A stretch of 64,000 nt of DNA from Niveibacterium umoris (GCF_014197015.1 NZ_JACIET010000001.1:1984001-2048000), one strand, 5' to 3'. Counted from the first letter of the stretch, positions 9,530-19,202 are shown. Notes: generated from the sequence alone by a model not told the origin. Program-made: numbers and translations.

Positions 9530-10495
9530 CTAGATCCCGCCCGACGGTTGTGGCTCCAGCGCAAGAAATACGCGATCAATGGCCTCGGCTTGCGCGCGTG
9601 AATCGTCGAGCGGATAGCGCTGCGGCTCTTCGAGCCTGATAACCCGCTGAAAGTGCGCCACCATCAGCAGGTACGCGTCGGTCGGAGGGAAACGCTCGAC
9701 GTCATTGCCCACCGTCAGGGCGGTCTCGACATGCGTGTTGAGGAAGGGGTGATCGATACGCAGCGCGCCATGGCTGCCGATCACCTCGAACGACTGATGA
9801 AACGGGAGCGTAAAGCCGCAGTCCATGTGGGCGTGCACATCGCCGAAGTTCATCAAAGCGCTGACCGCATGGTCGACGCCACGATCGGTATAGCTCGCCT
9901 GCGCAGCCAGCACGTCGGGCAACTCGCCGGTGAGATGACGCATCAGATCGATCGGGTAGCAGCCCACGTCGTACAACGCACCACCGCCCAGTGCCGGATC
10001 CCAGCGCGGGTCGTCGGGCTTGTCGAGGATGAACGCGAACGCCCCGCGCATCAACCGCACCGGGCCGATTGCACCGTCGCGCACCAGCGTATGCAGCCGC
10101 TCGATAACCGGATGGAAGCGATACATGAAGGCCTCCATCGCAACGCGACCGTGAATCCGTTGCGCGGCCTGCAGTTGCGCCACTTGGTTCGCGTTGAGCG
10201 TCAGCGGCTTCTCGCACAACACATGCTTGCCCGCGGCGAGCGCCGCCAGCGCCCAGGGCAAGTGAGCCGAGTTGGGCAGGCCGATATAGACCGCGTCGAT
10301 CTCCGGGTCCTGCACCAGTTCCAGATAGGTTTGCACGCGCGCGATGTCGTGATGCTGTGCGAAAGCCTTGCCGCGCGCTTCGTCGCGGCACCCCAGCGCA
10401 ACAATGCGCCCGCCAGCGGCCCGGATGGCCGGAATCAGCGCACGTTCGGCAATCCGCGCCGCACCCAGAAGCCCCCACTTCACAGTCGCGCCCAT
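9530..10495 (-). CDS. Gfo/Idh/MocA-family NAD(P)-dependent oxidoreductase
   Basis: This 321-residue protein has an N-terminal Rossmann fold (GLLGAARIAERALIPAI, residues 8-24) and the family EKPL motif with the catalytic lysine at residue 96. A C-terminal alpha/beta substrate domain follows, containing GGGALYDVGCYPIDLMRHL. Members oxidise or reduce sugars, inositol and related compounds. The substrate cannot be read from sequence. The start is supported by a GGGGGAAAA Shine-Dalgarno region. It lies 22 bp downstream of the rhomboid gene, but a functional link is not evident. Confidence 0.85.
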   Translation of the reverse strand: MGATVKWGLLGAARIAERALIPAIRAAGGRIVALGCRDEARGKAFAQHHDIARVQTYLELVQDPEIDAVYIGLPNSAHLPWALAALAAGKHVLCEKPLTLNANQVAQLQAAQRIHGRVAMEAFMYRFHPVIERLHTLVRDGAIGPVRLMRGAFAFILDKPDDPRWDPALGGGALYDVGCYPIDLMRHLTGELPDVLAAQASYTDRGVDHAVSALMNFGDVHAHMDCGFTLPFHQSFEVIGSHGALRIDHPFLNTHVETALTVGNDVERFPPTDAYLLMVAHFQRVIRLEEPQRYPLDDSRAQAEAIDRVFLALEPQPSGGI

Positions 10496-10517
10496 ACGTT
10501 TTCCCCCGAAACCGCGA

Positions 10518-11633
10518 TTACTGCCTGCCGCGTGTGCCCTGTTGTGTCTGCGCGAGGCGAATCCGCAACATCACGTTGTCGGCCAGTAACGACTGGTTGG
10601 CGGCCACCTCGATCCAATGTGATTCACCGGTGGCGCAGGCCTTCCCCAAGGCCATCACCGCATTGCGCCGCGCCTGCTGATAGGCGACCAGCATCTCGCG
10701 CTGCGGCACCGTCTTCGGCAGCGCGGTCACCATCTGCAGCTGCAGTTCGCGCCCCGGCAAAAGTTCGTTCTCGATCTGTTCCAATGCCGCCTCGCGGGTG
10801 ATCTTACCCTGCTGAAGACCCGCGACCAGCGCCGCCACCCGTTGCGACAATTCCAGATCGGTCTCGGCGAACAACGCGGCCTGACGCTGCTCGAGCGCCA
10901 TGCGCCGAAAGCCTTCGCCCGCCGGTTGCGCGCCCTGCCAGAGCATCAGCGCAAGGCAGAGCACTGCCGAGATGCCCGACAGGCTGCGTAGCCAGACTCC
11001 AAGGCCCGGCCTTTGGTCGAGCGGGTGCGCGAAACCGGCGCCGAGTACGAAACCAGCGACGAGTCCGCCGACGTGCGCAGCGTTGTCGATACCGGGCAAC
11101 GCGACGCCGGCAAACAGCGAGAAACCGATGAAGGCCACCGTACTGGTACGCAATTCCCGCAGGATTGCATGCGGCACTGCGCGCCGTTCGAAGATCAGGT
11201 AAGCGAGCAGCGCGCCGTAAAGGCCGAAAATCGCGCCGGAGGCACCAACGCTGAGCACCCCCGGCTTCCACCACAGGCTCAGGAATGAGCCAAGCAGTCC
11301 CGCACCCGCGTAGGTCAGCAGGAAGTTGCGGTGGCCGAACAGGCGTTCACCAACGGCGCCGACCTGCCACAGGGCAAACATGTTGAGGGCGATATGCATC
11401 AGCCCGCCGTGCAGGAAGATCGCGGTGATCACTCGCCAGCCCTGCCCGGTCAACGCAGCCGGGCCATACAGCGCCCCGTAGTTGATCAGCACCTGACTGT
11501 TGATCTGCATGATCGAACCGCTGCGCAGCACGAGCCAGGCAAATACGAGCAGGTTGGCAGCCACCAGCAGGTAGGTGACCCAGGGCCGCGAAATGCGGCC
11601 GAACAGCAAATCCAGGAAGCGTTCCTCGTTCAA
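10518..11633 (-). CDS. Rhomboid-family intramembrane serine protease
   Basis: This 371-residue membrane protein cleaves substrates inside the lipid bilayer. The Ser-His dyad is present: S132 in GASGAIFG and H187 in AAHVGGLVAG. The oxyanion-side motif is H75-x4-H80-x3-N84. Six transmembrane segments fall within residues 15-215. A soluble C-terminal domain of about 150 residues, rich in Gln, Glu and Leu, follows and is not typical of the minimal GlpG type. It may be a regulatory or coiled-coil tail. The stop of recR is 10 bp upstream, so it could be a distal part of the dnaX-ebfC-recR transcript. Confidence 0.88.
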   Translation of the reverse strand: MNEERFLDLLFGRISRPWVTYLLVAANLLVFAWLVLRSGSIMQINSQVLINYGALYGPAALTGQGWRVITAIFLHGGLMHIALNMFALWQVGAVGERLFGHRNFLLTYAGAGLLGSFLSLWWKPGVLSVGASGAIFGLYGALLAYLIFERRAVPHAILRELRTSTVAFIGFSLFAGVALPGIDNAAHVGGLVAGFVLGAGFAHPLDQRPGLGVWLRSLSGISAVLCLALMLWQGAQPAGEGFRRMALEQRQAALFAETDLELSQRVAALVAGLQQGKITREAALEQIENELLPGRELQLQMVTALPKTVPQREMLVAYQQARRNAVMALGKACATGESHWIEVAANQSLLADNVMLRIRLAQTQQGTRGRQ

Positions 11634-11642
11634 GGCGCCCCC

Positions 11643-12233
11643 TCAGACCACGCGACGCTCGACCAGCGCCTGCGTGATCGTGCCGATATCGGTGTGCTCG
11701 AGTTCGCCGCCCACCGGCAGGCCGCGCGCGATGCGGCTGACCTTGAGCCCGCGCGCGCGCAGCATCTCGCCGACGTAGTGTGCGGTGGCTTCACCCTCGT
11801 TGGTGAAATTGGTCGCGAGGATTACTTCCTGCACCGAGCCATCGGTGGCGCGGGCGAGCAGGCGATCGAGCTTGAGTTCGCGCGGCCCGATGCCATCGAG
11901 CGGCGAGACACGCCCCATCAGCACGTAGTACATGCCGCGGTAGGCGTGGGTCTGCTCCATCATCGCCAGATCCGCCGGCATTTCGACCACGCATAAAAGA
12001 TGCGGATCGCGCGCCGGGCTGGCGCAGCGCTCGCAGATCTCCGCCTCGGTGAAGGTGTTGCAGCGGCTGCAGTGCCGGATGTGCGCCAGCGCCGCATCGA
12101 GCGCCTTGCCCAGCCGCCCGGCACCGTTGCGGTCGCGCTGCAGCAGGTGGTAAGCCATGCGCTGCGCAGACTTGGGCCCCACGCCGGGAAGGACGCGGAG
12201 CGCTTCGATCAGTTCTTCAAGTGCTGCAGGCAT
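11643..12233 (-). CDS. recR: Recombination protein RecR
   Basis: This 196-residue protein is part of the RecFOR pathway that loads RecA at single-stranded gaps. It shows the N-terminal helix-hairpin-helix ([17 protein letters not shown]), the four-cysteine zinc finger ([17 protein letters not shown]) and the TOPRIM domain starting at [11 protein letters not shown]. Length and order match RecR throughout proteobacteria. It is the third member of the conserved dnaX-ebfC-recR cluster. Confidence 0.96.
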   Translation of the reverse strand: MPAALEELIEALRVLPGVGPKSAQRMAYHLLQRDRNGAGRLGKALDAALAHIRHCSRCNTFTEAEICERCASPARDPHLLCVVEMPADLAMMEQTHAYRGMYYVLMGRVSPLDGIGPRELKLDRLLARATDGSVQEVILATNFTNEGEATAHYVGEMLRARGLKVSRIARGLPVGGELEHTDIGTITQALVERRVV

Positions 12234-12329
12234 CGGCGGACCAGTCTCTGGCGGGCAAACAGGTCAACACGCAACGCTGCGGCCGCAGGAACCCGCGACC
12301 GCACATCTCGCCCCGATGCCCGCAATGGT

Positions 12330-12665
12330 TCAGAACGGCAGTTTCATGCCCGGCGGCAAATTCAGGCCCGCGGTGAAACCGGCCATCTTCTCCTGCGTGG
12401 TCGCCTCGACCTTGCGCACGGCGTCGTTCAGGGCCGCGGCGACGAGGTCCTCAAGCATTTCCTTGTCGTCCATCACCGAGGGGTCGATCGTCACGCGACG
12501 CACGTCGTACTTGCAGGTCATCTGCACCTTGACCATGCCGGCGCCGGACGCACCTTCGACCTCGATCAGCGCGAGGGCATCCTGCGCCTTCTTCATGTTT
12601 TCCTGCATCTGCTGGGCTTGCTTCATCAGCCCGGCGAGATTGCCCATGCCACCACCCTTGAACAT
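12330..12665 (-). CDS. ebfC: YbaB/EbfC nucleoid-associated protein
   Basis: This 111-residue DNA-binding protein contains [21 protein letters not shown] at its start and the central [26 protein letters not shown] region that defines the family. Members form dimers that bind DNA with low specificity and are nearly always encoded between dnaX and recR, as here. An in-frame ATG at 12671 is possible, but the AGGAG Shine-Dalgarno sequence is spaced correctly (8 bases) for the ATG at 12665. Confidence 0.93.
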   Translation of the reverse strand: MFKGGGMGNLAGLMKQAQQMQENMKKAQDALALIEVEGASGAGMVKVQMTCKYDVRRVTIDPSVMDDKEMLEDLVAAALNDAVRKVEATTQEKMAGFTAGLNLPPGMKLPF

Positions 12666-12756
12666 CGTCATTACTCCTGGTCAAAACACGACAGCGGCGC
12701 CAGATCTGGCTTTCCGCGGTTCTTTGCTGCGCCTGATTGCGGGCCGAGCCCTTCGC

Positions 12757-14619
12757 TCAGGCGAGCGGTTTCACTGATGAGGCAACGAGTGTCGCATCAA
12801 ATCTTTCAATCACTTCACGCACAAAGGGGTCGGCTTCAAGCGCGGCGACCGCCTCGGCGTGGCGTCTCTGTTTCTCGACCTGATTGCGCTGGGCAGGTGT
12901 TTCTGAGGCCACAGCGCCGATCTCGATACCCGCCTTGACGTTACGGCCCAACAAGGCCGACAGCGCTTCCTGCAGCTTGTCGCGCGTGCTCTGCATGCTC
13001 GCCAGGTGCTTGTGCGTCTCAGGCAAGCGCAGCCGAACCAGTGCGGGATCGATGCCGATCAACTCGCATTGCTGCGCGAGTTCGCGCACCAGACCACCGA
13101 GCCGCATCGCATCGACCATTGCATGCCAGTCTGCGCGGGCCTCATCGATCGCCACGGCACTGCGATCAGGCACAGAAGCGGGCGGGTGGGGCGACGCCTG
13201 CGGCGCACTGCTATACGGTGGCGCGAAAGGCGGCGGGGCCGGCGGCGCAAAATCGGGCTCGAATACCTGCTCGTAACCCTGATCGAAAGCAGGCTCAAAG
13301 GCGCCCTGCTCACTCTCATCCGTGACCGCAGGCTCGGGCTCCGGATCGGACGCGGGTTCGCGCGGTGTCGCCGCCGGCGCCGACGTCGCCGCACGCGGCG
13401 CCGCAGGGTCGGCGGGATGCGCACGAGGCGCTGCAGCAGCCTGCGTTGGTCGAACCTGCGGTGTCGTCGGCAAGGGGCGGGCCCGCGGGGCACCACCGGC
13501 GGGAGCAGCAGCGCCGCCCGCACGTGCCTCGCCCGGCATCTCTGGCCGGAAGGCATGCAGGCGCAGCAGCGTCATCGTGAAACCGGCATACGGGTCCGGC
13601 GCAAGCGGCAGGTCGTCGCGACCGTGGATCGCAATCTGGTAGGCCAGTTGCAGGAATTCGGGCTCGAAACGCGCGGCCAGCGCTTCCAACTGCGCTCGCT
13701 CAAGTGTGTCGGTGATGGCTTGCGGAGCGAACTGCGTCAGCGCCAAACGGTGCAGCAAGCTTGCAAAGGCCTGCAGTGCGGCCTCGAAACTCAGGCTGCG
13801 CGCCTGCATCTCATCGGCCACAGCCAGCATCGCGGGCAAATCCTGATCCGCCAGACCTTCCACCAGGGCGTAGAGCTGATCCTCGCCGACCGACCCAAGC
13901 ATGTCGCGCACGCCCTGCTCTTCGACCCGCCCCGCGCCATGCGCGATCGCCTGATCGAGCAGCGACAGCGCATCGCGCATCGACCCGTTGGCGCCGCGCG
14001 CGAGGTGGCGCAAGGCGCCCGCCTCGAAGGGCACGCCCTCTTGCTCAAGAATGCGCGAGAGGTGATCGACGATATGCCCCGGCGGCATCTGCTTGAGGTT
14101 GAACTGCAAGCAGCGCGACAACACCGTCACCGGAATCTTTTGCGGATCGGTGGTGGCGAGGATGAATTTCATGTGCGCCGGAGGTTCTTCCAGCGTCTTC
14201 AACATCGCGTTGAAGGCGTGCCCGGTGAGCTGGTGCACTTCGTCGATCATGTAGACCTTGTAGCGGCCACGAGTCGGGGCGTAGGCCGCCTTGTCGAGCA
14301 GCGACGCCATATCGTCCACGCCGCGGTTGCTCGCCGCATCCATCTCGACGTAATCGACGAAACGCCCGGCATCGATCTCCTGACACGACGAGCAGACCCC
14401 GCATGGGGTGGCGGTCACGCCAGTTTCGCAATTCAGGGCCTTGGCAAGGATGCGCGAGATCGTGGTCTTGCCGACGCCGCGCGTGCCGGTGAACAGCCAT
14501 GCGTGGTGCAGCCGGCCAGTGGCCAGCGCATGCGACAGCGCGCGCACCACATGCTCCTGCCCGACCAGGGTGTCGAAGCTTTTCGGGCGCCATTTGCGCG
14601 CCAGCACCAAGTAGCTCAT
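12757..14619 (-). CDS. dnaX: DNA polymerase III subunit tau/gamma
   Basis: This 620-residue clamp-loader ATPase links the polymerase cores and the DnaB helicase. The Walker A motif GTRGVGKT is at residues 45-52. The zinc module C-x8-C-x2-C-x2-C, the Walker B region MIDEVHQL and the sensor SRC motif follow. After residue 365 comes a long Ala/Pro-rich linker (about 370-500) and then the tau-specific C-terminal domain. The start at MSYLVLARKWRP is the family standard; an upstream in-frame ATG adds 23 unrelated residues. No A-run slippery heptamer is evident, so a shorter gamma product by frameshifting is not supported. Confidence 0.96.
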   Translation of the reverse strand: MSYLVLARKWRPKSFDTLVGQEHVVRALSHALATGRLHHAWLFTGTRGVGKTTISRILAKALNCETGVTATPCGVCSSCQEIDAGRFVDYVEMDAASNRGVDDMASLLDKAAYAPTRGRYKVYMIDEVHQLTGHAFNAMLKTLEEPPAHMKFILATTDPQKIPVTVLSRCLQFNLKQMPPGHIVDHLSRILEQEGVPFEAGALRHLARGANGSMRDALSLLDQAIAHGAGRVEEQGVRDMLGSVGEDQLYALVEGLADQDLPAMLAVADEMQARSLSFEAALQAFASLLHRLALTQFAPQAITDTLERAQLEALAARFEPEFLQLAYQIAIHGRDDLPLAPDPYAGFTMTLLRLHAFRPEMPGEARAGGAAAPAGGAPRARPLPTTPQVRPTQAAAAPRAHPADPAAPRAATSAPAATPREPASDPEPEPAVTDESEQGAFEPAFDQGYEQVFEPDFAPPAPPPFAPPYSSAPQASPHPPASVPDRSAVAIDEARADWHAMVDAMRLGGLVRELAQQCELIGIDPALVRLRLPETHKHLASMQSTRDKLQEALSALLGRNVKAGIEIGAVASETPAQRNQVEKQRRHAEAVAALEADPFVREVIERFDATLVASSVKPLA

Positions 14620-14776
14620 GCCGAGGATTCTAGCAGAGGGCCTTGCGCCCCCCGGGTGGGCGAGGCTCGCCTGCGTCGATAGCTTCAAACAATCCGACCG
14701 GTTGCTGCAATCAATTGGATGTGTCGGGCCGCTGCGACCAGACTTCGCTTAACGGCATGCAGAACAGGAGCACGAA

Positions 14777-14977
14777 ATGAGCACAATCACGAGTCACCAA
14801 GGCCAGCTGGGGCCCCGGCGCATCCTCGGTATCGGGGTGGTGATCGCCGGTGCGGCAGTACTGCTCGCCGAGGCCCTCGCGTCGCCAGGCCTCTACGCCA
14901 CCGAAACGGATCCGAAGACGCGCGTTCATGCGACACCCGCACCCGTGATCGGCAAACACCGGGGCACGTTCACATGA
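14777..14977 (+). CDS. Small predicted membrane protein (66 aa), unknown function
   Basis: I do not recognise a family. The ORF has a well-placed AGGAG Shine-Dalgarno sequence 7 bases before ATG. A basic stretch (PRR, residues 13-15) is followed by a single hydrophobic segment of about 20 residues (ILGIGVVIAGAAVLLAEALA). A polar tail ends in Lys, His and Arg residues. It is divergent from dnaX and is followed 44 bp later by a strong hairpin terminator shared with ffs. Ribosome site, membrane segment and terminator together argue for a real gene. The tail could lie in the periplasm, given the positive residues before the helix. Confidence 0.55.
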   Translation: MSTITSHQGQLGPRRILGIGVVIAGAAVLLAEALASPGLYATETDPKTRVHATPAPVIGKHRGTFT

Positions 14978-15020
14978 GGCGATTCGCGCGAGCTGTGCGC
15001 GAGGATGTCCGGGAAATGCA

Positions 15021-15050
15021 AAGGGCGTCGAAGTCACCTTCGACGCCCTT
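15021..15050. terminator. Bidirectional terminator between the small ORF and ffs
   Basis: AAGGGCGTCGAAG (15021-15033) and CTTCGACGCCCTT (15038-15050) form a perfect 13-bp stem around TCAC. It separates the plus-strand small ORF from the minus-strand 4.5S RNA gene, and both can end here. Confidence 0.85.
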
Positions 15051-15061
15051 CTTGTATTCAG

Positions 15062-15162
15062 GGTGGCGAGCCTGACCCCCGGCACTTGCAGGGAGCGGTT
15101 ATGGCTGCTTCCTTCCGGACCTGACCAGGTTCCCACGCTGCAATGCGGGGAGACCCGCCACG
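15062..15162 (-). ncRNA. ffs: 4.5S RNA of the signal recognition particle (small bacterial type)
   Basis: On the minus strand the conserved SRP domain IV loop GTCAGGTCCGGAAGGAAGCA is present (around 15103-15122). It lies in a long hairpin whose ends pair as GTGGCGGG with the GGCGAGCCACC-side bases near 15062. The size of about 100 nt fits the Ffh-binding 4.5S RNA. A -10-like TATGAT with an extended TGG lies just upstream, and the terminator at 15021-15050 is immediately downstream. The exact ends are estimated from pairing. Confidence 0.92.
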
Positions 15163-15166
15163 GTGA

Positions 15167-15175
15167 ATCATACCA
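15167..15175 (-). promoter_or_regulatory. Extended -10 promoter of ffs
   Basis: On the minus strand TGGTATGAT (15175-15167) is an extended -10 element. It would start transcription close to 15161, the predicted 5' end of 4.5S RNA. No clear -35 hexamer is visible, which extended -10 promoters do not need. Confidence 0.6.
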
Positions 15176-15199
15176 CGGACCTTTGTGGCGACCGCCACC

Positions 15200-15670
15200 T
15201 CAGACCGCGCTTTCGTAACGCGCCACATGCCACGCACCGCACACGCGTTCGTCGCGCAGCAGGAACCCTTCGCGTTCGTAGGCGCGGCGCAAACCCGTGC
15301 GGTCGCTGGCACAGTCCAGTCGCAGCCAGCCGCGGCGCGCAGCGCGGGCTTCGCGTTTCGCCTGCGCAACGATCGCCGCCAGAATGCCCTTGCCGGCATG
15401 GGCACGCGCGATCGCGATCCGGTGCAGAAACAGCGCATCTGCGTCGGCCGGATCAGGCCAGAAGACTTCGTCTTCAGGCTGCAGCCGGTAGGTCGCTACC
15501 GGCTCGCCGGCAAGGCAAACCAGGTGCACCGAACCGCGCTTCACCCAAGGCAGGACCTGCGCGGCGCCGACCTCATCCATGCGCCACATCGGCCGCCCGC
15601 TGGCATCAAGCCAACGGACGGCCTCGGCGAGAAGCGCGCAGACCGCCGGCAGCGTTTGCTCGCCGGCCAC
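15200..15670 (-). CDS. GNAT-family N-acetyltransferase, start uncertain or frameshifted
   Basis: The 156-residue frame from a GTG at 15670 encodes a GNAT acetyltransferase. It has the acetyl-CoA loop region with LHRIAIARAHAGKGILAAIV and the C-terminal RLDCASDRTGLRRAYEREGF block. The substrate is unknown. In-frame sequence upstream of the GTG (ALSFAV) looks like the first beta strand of the fold, but no good in-frame start codon precedes it. An ATG at 15690 overlaps the rlmB stop as ATGA but is one base out of frame. A single extra base there would give MRRLSFAV. So this is either a start at GTG with a trimmed strand, a genuine 5' frameshift, or a sequence error. Confidence 0.65.
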   Translation of the reverse strand: MAGEQTLPAVCALLAEAVRWLDASGRPMWRMDEVGAAQVLPWVKRGSVHLVCLAGEPVATYRLQPEDEVFWPDPADADALFLHRIAIARAHAGKGILAAIVAQAKREARAARRGWLRLDCASDRTGLRRAYEREGFLLRDERVCGAWHVARYESAV

Positions 15671-15686
15671 CGCAAAGCTTAGCGCC

Positions 15687-16430
15687 TCATGCTCCCGCCG
15701 CGCGCTGACGGCGCACCTCGAACAGGCAGATGCCGCTCGCCACAGAGACGTTGAGACTCTCGACCGAACCGTACATCGGGATCCGCGCCAGCTCGTCGCA
15801 GGTCTCACGGGTCAAGCGACGCAGGCCGTCGCCTTCGGCGCCAAGCACCCATGCGACCGGCCCACGCTGATCGATGGCGTAAAGGTCCTTCTCGGCCTCG
15901 CCGGCGGCACCAACGCACCAGATACCCGCCTCCTGCAACTCGCGCAAGGTGCGCGCGAGATTGGTAACGGTGATGTACGGCACGGTATCCGCGGCGCCGC
16001 TGGCAACCTTCATCGCGGTAGCGTTCAGGCCTACCGAGCGGTCTTTCGGTGCGATCACCGCATGCGCGCCGGCGCCGTCGGCCACGCGTAAGGCAGCGCC
16101 GAGGTTGTGCGGATCGGTCACGCCGTCGAGCACCAGCAGCAGCGCCGGCTCAGTCAGCCCTTCGAGTACGTCATCCACCTTCAGCGCACGCTGCTGGGCG
16201 TTCACCTTGGCGACCACGCCCTGGTGCCGGTGCGTGCCGGCCATGCCGTCGAGCCGCTGAGCATCGACCGGATGCAGCCGCACACCAGCAAGCTCCGCCC
16301 GAGCGATGAGGTCCTTGGCGCGTGCGTCGGCGCGCTTGGCATCGAGGTAGATTTCCAGCACGGCCTCGGGGTCGTGCCGCAGTTTTGCGCTGATCGCATG
16401 AAAGCCGTGGATATAGCGGGACTCAGCCAC
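15687..16430 (-). CDS. rlmB: 23S rRNA (guanosine-2'-O-)-methyltransferase
   Basis: This 247-residue SpoU/TrmH-type methyltransferase modifies G2251 in the peptidyl-transferase loop. The substrate-binding N-terminal domain is followed by the knotted SAM domain, with [27 protein letters not shown] and [18 protein letters not shown]. The start is taken as GTG at 16430: it gives the family N-terminus ([15 protein letters not shown]) and has GGAGG five bases upstream. It overlaps the end of rnr by 8 bases, which matches the known rnr-rlmB gene pair. Confidence 0.94.
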   Translation of the reverse strand: MAESRYIHGFHAISAKLRHDPEAVLEIYLDAKRADARAKDLIARAELAGVRLHPVDAQRLDGMAGTHRHQGVVAKVNAQQRALKVDDVLEGLTEPALLLVLDGVTDPHNLGAALRVADGAGAHAVIAPKDRSVGLNATAMKVASGAADTVPYITVTNLARTLRELQEAGIWCVGAAGEAEKDLYAIDQRGPVAWVLGAEGDGLRRLTRETCDELARIPMYGSVESLNVSVASGICLFEVRRQRAAGA

Positions 16431-19155
16431 GACGGCCTCCCTTCTTGCGCGGGCCGCCCTTTGGCGCGGCCTTCTTCGCGCCAGGTGCAGCCTTCTTGCG
16501 CGCAGGTGCGCCTTGCGATGTCGCGGCCTTGCGCGGCGCACGGCCGCCGCCCTTCGCAGGCGCGCCATCCGCCCTGCGGCCACCCGAAGCGGCAGGGGCA
16601 TTCCCTGATTTCGGTACGCCGCCAGCGCGACGGCGACGCGATCCGTCGTCCGCCGCAAGCGGGTCGTGAACGCCAGCCTTCACGCCCTGCAATTCTCGCC
16701 AGCTAAGCAACTCGACGTCATCGTCTTCCGGCGGCACTACGGCCTGCGCCTTGCGCTGATCGCGCGAAGCATCACGCGCAGTCTTGCCGCGGCGCGCGGT
16801 GGGCGCGGGCGTGGCTTCAACCAAGCGGAAGTCAATCTTGCGGCTTTCCAGATCGACACGCATCAGTTGTACCCGCACGCGGTCGGCCAGACGGAAACGC
16901 TGACCCGTACGTTCGCCCACCAGTTCGTGGCGCGCATCGTCGAAGTGGAAGTAATCGGCACCCAGGTCCGAGATGTGGACCAAGCCTTCGATGAACACAT
17001 CGTCGAGCGCAACAAAGATGCCGAAGGGCACGGCAGCCGACACACTGCCCTCGAACTCTTCGCCGATCCGATCCTGCATGAAGAAACACTTGAGCCAGGC
17101 TTCGACGTCGCGTGTCGCTTCGTCCGCACGGCGCTCGGTCGCCGAACAGTGCGCGCCGATTTCATCAAGATCGAGCTCGGCGAGCGCTTCTGCGGCCTTG
17201 TTCTTTTTGCGCGACTGCTGACGGGCGAGCACCGCCTTGATCGCACGATGCACGAGCAGGTCCGGATAGCGCCGGATCGGCGAGGTGAAGTGGGTATAGG
17301 CGTCGTAGGCAAGACCGAAGTGGCCAACGTTGTCCGGGCTGTACATCGCTTGGCGCAGCGAGCGCAGCATCACCGTCTGCAGCAACTGGCGGTCCGGCCG
17401 CGTGCGTATCCGGTCGATCAGCCGCGCGAAGTCGGAGGTTGCCGGGTCGTCGCCGCCGCCCAGATCCAGCCCGAATTCGGACAGGAAGGTGCGCAGCTTT
17501 TCCAGCTTTTCAGCGCTGGGCCCGGCGTGGATGCGGTACAGCGCCGGCTGCTCATTGAATTCGAGGAATTCGGACGCGCAGACGTTGGCCGCGAGCATGC
17601 ACTCCTCAATCAACCGGTGCGCGTCATTACGGCTTTCCGGCACGATCTTCTCGATCTTGCCCTGGTCGTTGAAGACCATCTTCGTTTCGTTGGTCTCGAA
17701 GTCGATCGCGCCGCGTCGCGCACGCGCCTTGAGCAGGATCTGGAAAACCGCGTCGAGCGCTTCGAGCTGAGGCAGCAGTGGCGCGAGTTCGGCGCGCATC
17801 GCCTCGTCCTTCTCGTACAGCGCGGCAGCCACCTTGGTGTAGGTGAGGCGCGCCTTCGAGTGCATCACCGCAGGGTAGAAACGGTAGCGCTGGATCTTGC
17901 CGGTGAGCGAGATCGCCATGTCGCAGACCATGCACAGGCGGTCGACATGCGGGTTCAGTGAACAAAGGCCGTTCGACAGCTTTTCCGGCAGCATCGGGAT
18001 CACGCGCCGCGGGAAGTAGACCGAGTTGCCGCGTTCGTAGGCATCCTTATCGAGCGGACTACCGTCGGTGACATAGTGGCTGACATCGGCAATCGCGACG
18101 ATCAGGCGCCAGCCCTTGCCCTGCGGTTCGGCAAAGACGGCGTCGTCGAAGTCGCGCGCGGTCTCGCCATCGATCGTGACCAGGGGCAACGCACGGATGT
18201 CTTCGCGGGTACCGCCGAGGTCGCTCTCGCGAACCTCGTCCGGAATGCGCGCGGCCTGCGCAATGGCAGCCTTGGAAAACTCGAACGGCAGGTCGTGCTT
18301 GCGCAGCGCGATCTCGATCTCCATGCCGGGGTCGGCATAGGCACCGAGCACTTCGACCACCTTGCCGATCGGCTGGCTGTTCTTGGTCGGCTGCTGCACC
18401 AGCGCGACCGTGACGATCTGCCCGGCGACCGGCAGCTTGATGCGGCCTTCGCGGGCCAGCAGGATTTCCTGGTTGATGCGACGGTTCTCGGCCACCACGT
18501 AATGCACGCCGTGCTCGACCACCACACGGCCGACGACACGTTCGTTCGCACGTTCGAGCACTTCCACGATCTTGGCCTCACGGCGGCCCTTCCAATCGGC
18601 GCCGGTCACGCGAACCAGCGCACGATCGCCGTGCAGCACTTCTTTCATTTCACGCGGACCGAGGAAGAGGTCGTCGCCGCCGTCTTCGGGCCTCAGGAAG
18701 CCGTAGCCGTCCGGATGACCCTCGACTCGGCCACGAATCAGATCCGCCTTGTCCGGCAGGATGTAGGCGCCGCGCCGGTTACGCATCAACTGCCCGTCGC
18801 GCTCCATCGCGCCGAGGCGACGCGCGAACACATCTTCCTCTTCGAGCTTGATGTCGAGCGCCGTTGCAAGTTCTTCGCCGGTAGTCGGTACGCCCTGCTC
18901 GGTGAGCGTCTGAAGGATGTACTCGCGGCTCGGGAGCGGCGTTTCGTAGTTTTGCAGTTCGCGATCGAGAAAAGGATCGGCACGGCGGATTTTGCTTAAG
19001 CCCGCCCCCGTCCCGACGGCCTTTTCCTTGGCGCGACGCGCCGGTTTCGTTGATGCAGGCGGGGTTTCCGGCTGCGTTGTCTCATTGACGCTCGGCGCGA
19101 CCGGTTCGGCGATCGGCTCGCGCGTCCGAGTTCTCTTTCTTGGAGTTGTTGACAA
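16423..19155 (-). CDS. rnr: Ribonuclease R
   Basis: This 910-residue 3'-5' exoribonuclease degrades structured RNA. In order it has an N-terminal winged-helix segment (about 75-140), cold-shock domains, the RNB catalytic domain with the metal-binding [12 protein letters not shown] motif, an S1 domain ([16 protein letters not shown]) and a long Lys/Ala/Gly-rich tail ending in KKGGRRG. The start is a TTG preceded by AAGGA. The first 50 residues are low-complexity Thr/Glu/Ala. The start codon is overlapped on the opposite strand by the -35 box of the tRNA-Leu promoter. Confidence 0.95.
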   Translation of the reverse strand: MSTTPRKRTRTREPIAEPVAPSVNETTQPETPPASTKPARRAKEKAVGTGAGLSKIRRADPFLDRELQNYETPLPSREYILQTLTEQGVPTTGEELATALDIKLEEEDVFARRLGAMERDGQLMRNRRGAYILPDKADLIRGRVEGHPDGYGFLRPEDGGDDLFLGPREMKEVLHGDRALVRVTGADWKGRREAKIVEVLERANERVVGRVVVEHGVHYVVAENRRINQEILLAREGRIKLPVAGQIVTVALVQQPTKNSQPIGKVVEVLGAYADPGMEIEIALRKHDLPFEFSKAAIAQAARIPDEVRESDLGGTREDIRALPLVTIDGETARDFDDAVFAEPQGKGWRLIVAIADVSHYVTDGSPLDKDAYERGNSVYFPRRVIPMLPEKLSNGLCSLNPHVDRLCMVCDMAISLTGKIQRYRFYPAVMHSKARLTYTKVAAALYEKDEAMRAELAPLLPQLEALDAVFQILLKARARRGAIDFETNETKMVFNDQGKIEKIVPESRNDAHRLIEECMLAANVCASEFLEFNEQPALYRIHAGPSAEKLEKLRTFLSEFGLDLGGGDDPATSDFARLIDRIRTRPDRQLLQTVMLRSLRQAMYSPDNVGHFGLAYDAYTHFTSPIRRYPDLLVHRAIKAVLARQQSRKKNKAAEALAELDLDEIGAHCSATERRADEATRDVEAWLKCFFMQDRIGEEFEGSVSAAVPFGIFVALDDVFIEGLVHISDLGADYFHFDDARHELVGERTGQRFRLADRVRVQLMRVDLESRKIDFRLVEATPAPTARRGKTARDASRDQRKAQAVVPPEDDDVELLSWRELQGVKAGVHDPLAADDGSRRRRAGGVPKSGNAPAASGGRRADGAPAKGGGRAPRKAATSQGAPARKKAAPGAKKAAPKGGPRKKGGRRG

Positions 19156-19176
19156 GTGAATTCCTTAAGCTATACT
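19149..19176 (+). promoter_or_regulatory. Strong sigma70 promoter of tRNA-Leu, overlapping the rnr start
   Basis: A consensus -35 TTGACA (19149-19154) and -10 TATACT (19171-19176) are spaced by 16 bp and lie 27 bp upstream of the mature tRNA. The -35 box covers the first codons of rnr on the opposite strand, including two bases of its TTG start codon. Confidence 0.85.
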
Positions 19177-19183
19177 TATTAAC

Positions 19184-19200
19184 TCGCTGCAGCGCAGCGA
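19184..19200 (+). other. Inverted repeat in the tRNA-Leu leader
   Basis: TCGCTGC and GCAGCGA pair perfectly around AGC, ending 3 bases before the mature tRNA 5' end. It could guide 5' processing or start-site choice. The function is inferred. Confidence 0.5.
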
Positions 19201-19202
19201 AT

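Noticed and set aside
12757-14619. Programmed frameshift in dnaX giving a gamma subunit
   Set aside because: No A-rich slippery heptamer is seen in the linker region; only the full-length tau product is supported.
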